Assembly: GCA_029959085.1 (NCBI GenBank)
Contig: JARWIR010000010.1
Span: forward strand, 38,370,731 to 38,434,730
Length of the DNA: 64,000 bases
Reading direction: 5' to 3'
DNA from: Nemophila menziesii
Lineage: Eukaryota; Streptophyta; Magnoliopsida; Boraginales; Hydrophyllaceae
The notes beneath the pieces were generated by a model. That model did not search any database. It was not told where the DNA came from and saw only the letters and a list, made by a program, of their open reading frames with translations. A program made the position numbers and the translations under genes. Every line of letters begins with the position of its first letter. The first letter of the stretch is position 1. Positions 57,408-64,000 of this stretch are shown piece by piece.

Positions 57408-58534
57408 CAGGGCGGGCTTAGAGTTTTGGATGTTTAACATAAAGAACACATAAAACAAGATATATTTTTAAATTAAATAATTCATATTAAATACGATATA
57501 GTTTAATGCAATATAATAATTAATACCATATAAAATTTTCTAAAAAAATTACAATTTTCCCTTACGAGTTTTTATTTTTTGAAAAATATCCATAATTGTG
57601 GTATTTTCAATTTTCGTAGAAATGTCTATCTCAATAAAGATAAGTAAAGCGTCATCCAACCATTCATCATTCATTCGATTCTGTAACTTAGTCTTCAAAA
57701 TATGCATAGCTGAAAATACTCGTTCAACAGAAGCAGTAGTCACATGTAATGTCAATGCCAATGTCAAAACTAAGTATACCAAAGGATATATGATGTTTCT
57801 CCCATATTCTACCATTTTTTGAGCAAGATCACCTATTCCTTTCAAACCAAAAAAATCATTACTAAATCGCACATCAACAATGTAACTTTCAAGTTGATCT
57901 TCGAGCTTCCATATATCACTTTCAACAAAATCTTGAGGATAAAATTTAGCCAGAACAACTAATTTCTCTTTTTCAAACTGTGAAAAATTGTTAGAAGGGT
58001 CAAGACAAGCAACACATAGAAGTAATTTCATGGTAGAATCAGAAAATCGAGCATCCAACTCTCCAAATTGTATATCTAGAATACCATAGAAAGTCCCAGT
58101 TTGTAAATGGCGTAAATTTGTTATTTCATTTTCATTACGTCTACTTCTTCCTCGAGCGTGATATATTGCATCCATTTTGGGAACACTAACTTTGTACTTC
58201 TCACAAAAATTACTAACACTTTCAAGTAAAGAATCCCACCCATTTTGCTTCAAAGTTTGAAGTCGACGTTTGGATACTTTAACTAACGTCATCGCGTTCA
58301 CAATATCTTGATTTTTTTTTTTGAAATGCCTGTGATAACTTGTTTGTGATTGCCAATATTTTTTTCATCAAGACTGAATATAAAATCAAATGATAAAAGT
58401 CTATCTACACAAATTTGTAGTACTTTCAAGTATTTATCTTTTAATAGTATTAAATGTTCAAGATGTCTACATTTTACTATCATCATATTGGAGATTAGAT
58501 TATATCTTTGTTGAATATCATACATTTTCTTCAT
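57408..58534 (-). pseudogene. hAT transposase (ZMYM1/TTF-type, DUF4371 family) pseudogene
   Basis: The minus strand reads LMKKILAITNKLSQAF, then, after an 11-A run that shifts the frame, QDIVNAMTLVKVSKRRLQ, then WDSLLESVSNFCEKY and VPKMDAIYHARGRSRRN. It ends in the hAT dimerisation domain: LALTLHVTTASVERVFSAMH, ILKTKLQNRMNDEWLDDALL (57700-57600). This is the C-terminal half of plant zinc-finger-MYM-type-1-like hAT transposases. For the frame to hold, the A-run needs 10 or 13 A. The element's 3' end may be CAGGGCGGGC at 57408. The N-terminal TTF and DUF4371 parts are not found to the right. Confidence 0.85.
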
Positions 58535-58978
58535 TTTTCTTTTTGTTGAATCATGAATGTCATATCTTTTATTTTTAAATTACTAATTTATGGCATGCTA
58601 TACAAGTTACAAGTATGTCTTATTATGCTATAATAGTATTATGTTCATAGGCCAGACAGTTGGAGAAGTAAATAAGATCATTTTAGTCATTCAATATTTT
58701 CATCATTGCAGGAAAGAAAGATAAAAAAAGATATTGGGCCAGAACAATGGGCCAAGCAAAGGCTCAGCTGGGCGTGCGTATCATCGTAGAGAGAAAAGGA
58801 GATATGCAATGTCAGTTTATGTAATTGTATGAATGAATATATACAAATCAATCATGTCAATCAATCCAAATCAGTCGTCTGATTCTCTGATCCAGTTGGT
58901 GGTTTGTAGTGTTTATTTATATGCAAATGTCAACGTGTCTACTTTTTAGGGTGCCGTTGCTTTTTGATTGTGTATATC
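58535..58978. other. Unassigned sequence
   Basis: No gene recognised. It may include the deleted or diverged 5' part of the hAT element. Confidence 0.4.
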
Positions 58979-61930
58979 TTTTTTTTTTTTTTTTTTTTGT
59001 CTATTGTTACAAATATTAGACATTACATTTATACAACAAATTAAATGGATCTAAACTATGTTTTGTAAGATCTAGCTTTAAATGGTCTAAAACTCCTAGC
59101 TTTCTTATCTCCTTAGACGCTATGTCAGCCACTTTATTACGATCCCTTAAGATGTGATAAACTCTCCATTCAGGAAATCTTTGTATCCAATTCCAAATAA
59201 CTTCAATTAAAGGATGGTATCTCCAATCTGTTTTCCTTATCTTGTAAATTTCTTGTACTGATTCCAAATTGTCCGTGTAGAAGTTCACTTTCCTGTGATT
59301 GTGTTCCTCCGAATATTTCATTGCTTGTATTATCGCCCAAATTTCACCTTCTTTTGCACTTCTTAATTTTTTCCTTTTCCCTATTGTATGTTCGATTTTA
59401 CCTTCTTTATTAATCCTAACGATGCTATACCACCTGGTTCTTGAATGTTTATGAAAGATGCATCATTAAACCAACTAAAATCGTCCGGAGTAAGATTGTT
59501 GTTGCTCCTGTTACATATATTAACTGCTAAAGAATCTTGTTCTCCCTTCTTGATTGTGCTTATTTCTTTTGGATTTTTAGAATTTAGATATAATTTTTCG
59601 ATTATGCGTCTTGAATTATCTACTATTTCTTTGACATTCCATTTACAGTGTTCATGAAATCCTTTCATCCGTGCCTTCCAAATGTTCCAAAGCACCGCGA
59701 TTATTATACTTGAAAGTTCCTTTTTATCCCATCCATTTGAAGAATATTAATCAATTGTAAAAGTAAACCATTCCTTGAATGTCAATTTCTCATCTAGCTT
59801 AATCTTCAACTGAAGCGGTGATTCTGCCCAAACAGCCGCACTATAAGGACATTGTAAAAATAGGTGCTCAATCGATTCCTCGCTATCTTCACACCATTCA
59901 CATGTTACATTTTGAATACATTTTCTCTTTTTCAAATTTTTCTTAGTAGGGATAGCATTTCTGATAACTTTCCAAACAAAATTTTTCATCCTAGTAGGTA
60001 GATTGTTTAGCCAGATGATTTTCCACAGATTTGATTTTCCTTCTTCAGAGGCTTTGTTGGAAGTATTAGCTTCATTGTTAATCTCTTCATTAACCAATAA
60101 ATGATATCCCGATTTTGTGGTGTACCCTCCATCTTTCGTATGAGGCCAAATAATTCTATCATCTTTTAGAATATTTATTAGTTGATTATTATTGATTTCA
60201 TTTATCTCTCTTTCATTGCAAATTAGATCAAGTAAGTTATTATTCCAGCCTGTATATCCATTGTTAAATAATTCCGCTACTTTATTGATTGGCATCCAGT
60301 CACATTTACCCAGTTTCATTTTTGGACCGATCCAATTATCTTCCCAAACATTAGCTGAGAGACCGTTACCAATTTGCCAGCATCATTCTCTTTTTAAGAA
60401 GGATAACCCTTTCATTATACTCGACCAGCTCCATGATCGGCTTTGTTTGAGCCTTGCATTCCACATATCTTCTTTTGGATGATAAATACCTTTGTAAACC
60501 TGTGCTATCAAAGAGTCTGGGTTGTTAATTAATCTCCAAGCTTGTTTTGCCAACATCGCCAGATTCATTTTATGGAAATCCCGAAAGCCAAGCCCTCCAA
60601 TTTTCTTTGATCTGGTGATATTCTTCCAGGAGACCCAGTGTATTCTCTTCTTGTCCTTTAGATCCCAATAAAAGTTTGAAACAATACTCGAAAGTTTTTT
60701 ACACAGTGTTTTAGGAAATTCAAATATCGACATTGCGTAGTTAGGAATAGCTTGGAGAACTGCCTTAATAAGGATTTCCTTACCACCTTCTGAGAGATAT
60801 TTTGATGTCCAAGTTGAAGCCTTATTTATTACCTTATCCTTGATATAATTTAGATTCTCATTTTTAGATCTTTTAAGTGTTAGAGGAATACCTAGGTATT
60901 TGCCCAACGAATTTGTACTTGCAATCCCTATTTTATTTTCTAGTCTCGTCTTTAAACTTTCTTCAATACCCTTGCTAAATAGAATCGAAGATTTGTTGTA
61001 ATTAACAGCTTGTCCCGAAGCATCGCAATACCTGTTCATAATTTCTTTAAATTTATCCATATTCTCTGTTGTAGCTTCCATGAAGAATAGTGCATCATCG
61101 GCAAAAAGAAGATGAGTTAGCATTGGACAATTCCTAGTTATTTTTAGGCCTTTGAAGCTTTCATTATCGATATATTCTTTAATGAGGTAAATAAGAGACT
61201 CCATCATTATAGAAAAAAGAAGAGGTGATAACGGATCACCTTGCCTAAGCCCTCGTTCGGTTGTAAATTTTTCTAGTCTTTCCCCATTGATTTTGATCTG
61301 CATGTGAACTGTTGATATACATAAGTAAATCATCTTCCTCCACTTTTCGCAAAACCCTATTTTTTCCAGAACCTTCATGAGAAATTCCCAGTCTACTCTA
61401 TCATAAGCCTTGGCCATATCGATTTTTATCGCCGCGTATTTTTTATTTGATCTGTTTTTATTGTTCAAGAAATATGAAACCTCTTGAGCTATTAAGATGT
61501 TGTCCTGGATGCATCTTCCCTTAATGAAAGCCGATTGAGTTTGTGATATAATAGTATTCATATATGGTTGGAGTCTATTTGCCAGAATTTTAACAATAAT
61601 TTTAAATATAAAATTGATGCAGGCAATTGGTCTATAATCTTTCGGTTCTTCTTGACTTTCACCTTTTGGAATCAGGGTAATAATTGTATCATTGATATCC
61701 TCCACTTTGCATTTAAAGTTGAAAAAGTCCCACACAATTTTTATCACATCATTTTTAACTATTTCCCAAAATTCTTGGTAGAATTTTCCAGTAAGTCCAT
61801 CTGGGCCCGGAGCTTTTGCTCCCGACATACTGAAAACCGCATCCTTAATTTCCTCTTCTAGTGGCATTTTAATCAATTCATTATTCATCTCCATTATTCA
61901 TTCTTGGTTTTCCTTCTTAACCCTATATTA
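58979..61930 (-). mobile_element. 5'-truncated L1-type LINE
   Basis: Minus strand, from the start of reverse transcriptase (about 61900) to a poly(A) tail (T-run at about 58979-58999). A weak hairpin (GTCTA...TAGAC) lies directly before the tail. No target duplication found. It is related to but clearly distinct from the LINE at 52 kb. Confidence 0.88.
59016..61894 (-). pseudogene. LINE ORF2: reverse transcriptase, zinc-binding and RNase H domains, disabled
   Basis: The first 503 codons (61894-60386) carry the whole reverse transcriptase: GAKAPGPDGLTGKFYQEFW, LIPKGESQEEPKDYRPIACI, KIDMAKAYDRVDW, GLRQGDPLSP and catalytic FADD (about 61093-61104). A TGA (60385-60383) in LKRE-stop-CWQIGNG and a TAA (about 59749-59747) in FTID-stop-YSSNGW are both in frame, so they look like single nonsense changes. 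Between them lies zf-RVT (CEWCEDSEESIEHLFLQC). RNase H begins WFNDASF (about 59465). A frameshift near 59385 moves it to AKEGEIWAIIQAMKYSEE, YTDNLESVQEI and NKVADIASKE. The four acidic positions are still recognisable. Few lesions indicate a moderately young dead copy. Confidence 0.88.
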
Positions 61931-62073
61931 TTGTGGGAAAAAACCTGTACAGTAAAAATTATCTATTCCTATTTTATAATAATAATTTCTTTTAGTCAAA
62001 AAAATATATTTTATAAGGTATATCATTTATAAAGTTTCAAAACAAAATAAATGATATTTTTTCTATTCTATGA
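61931..62073. other. AT-rich spacer
   Basis: No feature seen between the LINE 5' end and the SINE target site. Confidence 0.4.
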
Positions 62074-62086
62074 AAAAATGTGATTT

Positions 62087-62466
62087 ATTTATTATTATTA
62101 TTTTTTATGACGAGGGTTCCCGGGCTTACACCCGACTAGTCTCCCGGGAGATATGACTGCCTCCCCAACCATACCTCCAGGTAATCAGAACTAGGTTGCC
62201 CATGTTCTGGGGAGGGTTTCGGACCTTGGAAACTTTCCAAACATAATAACTTTCTTCCACCTGCGGGATTCGAACCATGTACCTCTCACTTGAGAGAACT
62301 TTCCAAACTTTAATAACTTTCTGCCGCCTGCGGGATTCGAACCATGTATCTCTCCCTTGAGAGAACTTTCCAAACTTTAATAACTTTCTGCCGCTTGCGG
62401 GATTCGATCCCTGTACCTCTCCCTTGAGAGACAGAGCCCTGGCCAGATGAGCTAGCTCACCTGGTT
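62087..62466 (-). mobile_element. tRNA-derived SINE with perfect 13-bp target duplication
   Basis: Minus strand: an A-box region GAGCTAGCTCATCTGGCCAG, a B box GGATCGAATCCC, then two extra copies of the B-box segment, the family body (CAACCTAGTTCTG...CCTGGAGG, CTAGTCGGGTGTAAG) and a (TAA)n tail. AAAAATGTGATTT flanks it at 62074-62086 and 62467-62479. It belongs to the same family as the SINE at 18225-18420, which has a single B-box segment. The target lies in the left arm of a foldback element. Confidence 0.9.
62231..62430 (-). repeat. Threefold tandem repeat (66-67 bp) inside the SINE
   Basis: Units at 62231-62296, 62297-62363 and 62364-62430. Each contains a B-box-like sequence (GGTTCGAATCCC, or GGATCGAATCCC in the promoter-proximal unit) and TTATTAAAGTTTGGAAAGTT. 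The two outer units differ most. Confidence 0.93.
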
Positions 62467-62860
62467 AAAAATGTGATTTGATGGTCCTTAAACTATGTTT
62501 TCGTGACTCGATGCCCCCTGTTAACAGAATCCGTTAGTTTGCGCCGTTAGTTGGTCACGTGCGCAAATTGTCGTGATATTTTACCCCCTATACTAAGTTT
62601 TTCATGACATTTTACCCCTGTACTAAGTTTTTCGTGACCCGGTGCCTAGGGTAAAATGTCAAGAAAACTTAGTACATGGGGTAAAATGTCACAAAAAACT
62701 TAGAACGGGGCTAAAATGTCACAAAAAACTTAGTACGGGGGGTAAAATGTCACGAAAATTTGCGCACGTGACCAACTAATGGCGAAAACTAACGGTTTCG
62801 TTAACAAAGGGTATCGAGTCACAAAAACATAGTTTAAGGACCATCCAGTCGCAAAAATTT
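62467..62860. mobile_element. Foldback (palindromic MITE) element
   Basis: The arms GATGGTCCTTAAACTATGTT ... CCGTTAGTT ... GGTCACGTGCGCAAATT (left, to about 62570) and their complement (right, 62745-62850) pair along about 100 bp. The centre holds four or five direct or inverted copies of a GTACGGGGTAAAATGTCAC unit. The left end is interrupted by the SINE. Confidence 0.75.
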
Positions 62861-62978
62861 CTTTGGGAGACAATCTGTCACAACGTGTAAAGTTCAGGGG
62901 GTAAACGATATATTTACTTTTAAAATTATACGGATGAAAAAAATAACAACTATTATACCAACTATTGAACTACTCCCT

Positions 62979-64000
62979 TGATGTCTCCCTAATTGTTCTT
63001 ATTTTCGACCCTTGGGAGACATCATTTTTGGTGTTTATTTACTTAAATTGATAGACTTTTGGACTTAATATGCAATAATCCGGAATTACCTTTTTATTTC
63101 TAGCATTTTTAATTTATTAAACTTTTGCGCGTAATATTGGTATTTTTAGTGTAAAGTTTACAGGTTTTGGATGTTAGCTAGGAGAGGAATCCGAGGAGAA
63201 AGTCAAAGATCGTGAATTAAGAGTCAAGACTTGAAGATAAATCCCGAAGATATTATTTTTAGAGCTGAAAATCCATTTTCCAGGCCATAGATTGCTGATT
63301 TCGAGGTGCTTAAGCGATGATTTAGCTGTTTACCTTTGAAGAGAAATCATTCCTTATCGAGTTACGGAACTTTAGCAACTGGAATGAGGTCAATCGGAGT
63401 TGTAACGCATCGGGAAAAGCCGTTTTAGTGAAGGTGTATCAGCAGTTACGGGATTTTGGGCTTGGAAATTGGGCTTGGACATTTAATTAGTCTTTTATTT
63501 TTTGGTCCAAGCCCTAGTCCGAATTTATGCTTATAAAAGGAGGTCTGGACTTCTATTTTTGAGACAATTCACATTCCACAAGATTAAACACCAGAGAGAA
63601 GCAACAGAAGGAAGAAAGAAGAAGCTACAAGAGCTGGAGTGGGTCTATAGCTCCGTTCGTAGTCATTCCAATTCCGGAAATTAGGTTCTTTCAATTTTAA
63701 TTTTGTAATCAATTATGAATTCCAATTATTTTAATTCAGTTTTTAATTTCAATATGAGCTAAACAACTCATAGTGCTTGAGAACAAACAATGGGTGAATC
63801 CCAAACTTATTAATTAACGAATGTTGAATTTGGGTTTTTATTGAATTAAACTAAATTAGGGCTTTTACTCTTTTCAATAAATTGAGATTATTTTACTGTT
63901 TTTGGAGTAGCTAACTAAGAACAGGTGTTAGTATCTAGGCTATTCCAATTAGTGGCGATCGGATCATCCTGACGGAGGGTTTAGGTACGGAAATATTTAT
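62979..64000 (+). mobile_element. Gypsy-superfamily LTR, cut by window edge
   Basis: Starts TGATGTCTCC with a perfect 46-bp hairpin (62979-63024) and follows the solo LTR at 11418 closely, to GGATCATCCTGACGGAGGG at about 63960. About 1022 of the expected 1580 bp are visible. Whether it is solo or heads a complete element cannot be told here. Confidence 0.9.
63532..63538 (+). promoter_or_regulatory. LTR TATA box
   Basis: TATAAAAGGAG followed by GGACTTCTATTTTT, identical in arrangement to 11974. Confidence 0.65.

Noticed and set aside
62400..62460. tRNA gene (GAGCTAGCTC...GGATCGAATCCC)
   Set aside because: A and B boxes are those of a SINE head: no cloverleaf 3' half, followed by the SINE body, tail and target duplication.
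1..64000. Organelle insertions, rRNA or pararetrovirus-like sequence
   Set aside because: I saw no stretch resembling chloroplast or mitochondrial genes, rRNA, or viral coat or movement proteins; a database search could still find short or diverged pieces.

Overview
The window is nuclear DNA of a plant, most likely a eudicot. It is AT-rich and intron-bearing, and it is dominated by plant-type transposable elements: Ty3/gypsy LTRs primed by tRNA-Asp, L1-type LINEs with a C-terminal RNase H, CACTA, hAT, Harbinger-like, Stowaway and Mutator-like MITEs, and tRNA-derived SINEs. The species cannot be told from the sequence. Only one convincing host gene is present, a three-exon R2R3-MYB transcription factor of the RAX/MYB36 type (subgroup 14) on the minus strand at 20144-21752. 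Nearly everything else is transposon sequence of different ages, often nested. I saw no rRNA gene, tRNA gene, CRISPR array or organelle insert.

Layout. 0-3.4 kb: a LINE RNase H relic, an old hAT-like MITE, and three tiny poly(A) insertions flanked by direct repeats. 3.4-10 kb: a decayed CACTA (En/Spm) element on the minus strand, with clustered subterminal motifs, a tnpA-like relic and a tnpD relic (transposase-associated, Transposase_21, DUF4218, DUF4216). 10.4-17.3 kb: a Stowaway MITE, a solo LTR with a perfect target-site duplication (TSD), a Mutator-type MITE and two more LTRs. 17.4-19.75 kb: LINE RNase H relics around a foldback element that carries a SINE. 20.1-21.9 kb: the MYB gene. 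22.3-28.9 kb: MITEs, a hAT relic, a copia RNase H relic and an LTR holding a nested MITE. 29.3-33.1 kb: two foldback elements with long CCACCA-rich arms. 33.8-36.3 kb: an old LINE and a hAT MITE. 37.4-40.1 kb: gag, primer site and LTR of an old gypsy element with a (GAA)n expansion. 42.7-43.5 kb: a young non-autonomous hAT element. 44.9-49.6 kb: a 3'-truncated gypsy element (LTR, primer site, gag, protease) inserted in an older LTR of the same superfamily. 50.4-54.8 kb: a Stowaway fragment, a duplicated segment carrying a short retroposon, and a LINE with an open 886-codon frame. 55.2-58.6 kb: a foldback-like region, a hAT MITE and a hAT transposase pseudogene. 59-64 kb: a second LINE, a SINE with an internal triplication, a foldback element and an LTR cut by the window edge.

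The LTRs form one superfamily with eight copies in 64 kb, but only two have recognisable internal sequence, and no gypsy pol was found. Seven copies keep a 46-bp terminal hairpin at the LTR 5' end, including copies that have diverged strongly elsewhere. This is the most striking unexplained structure here. The second is a set of minute insertions consisting of little more than a poly(A) tail between 13- to 17-bp direct repeats.
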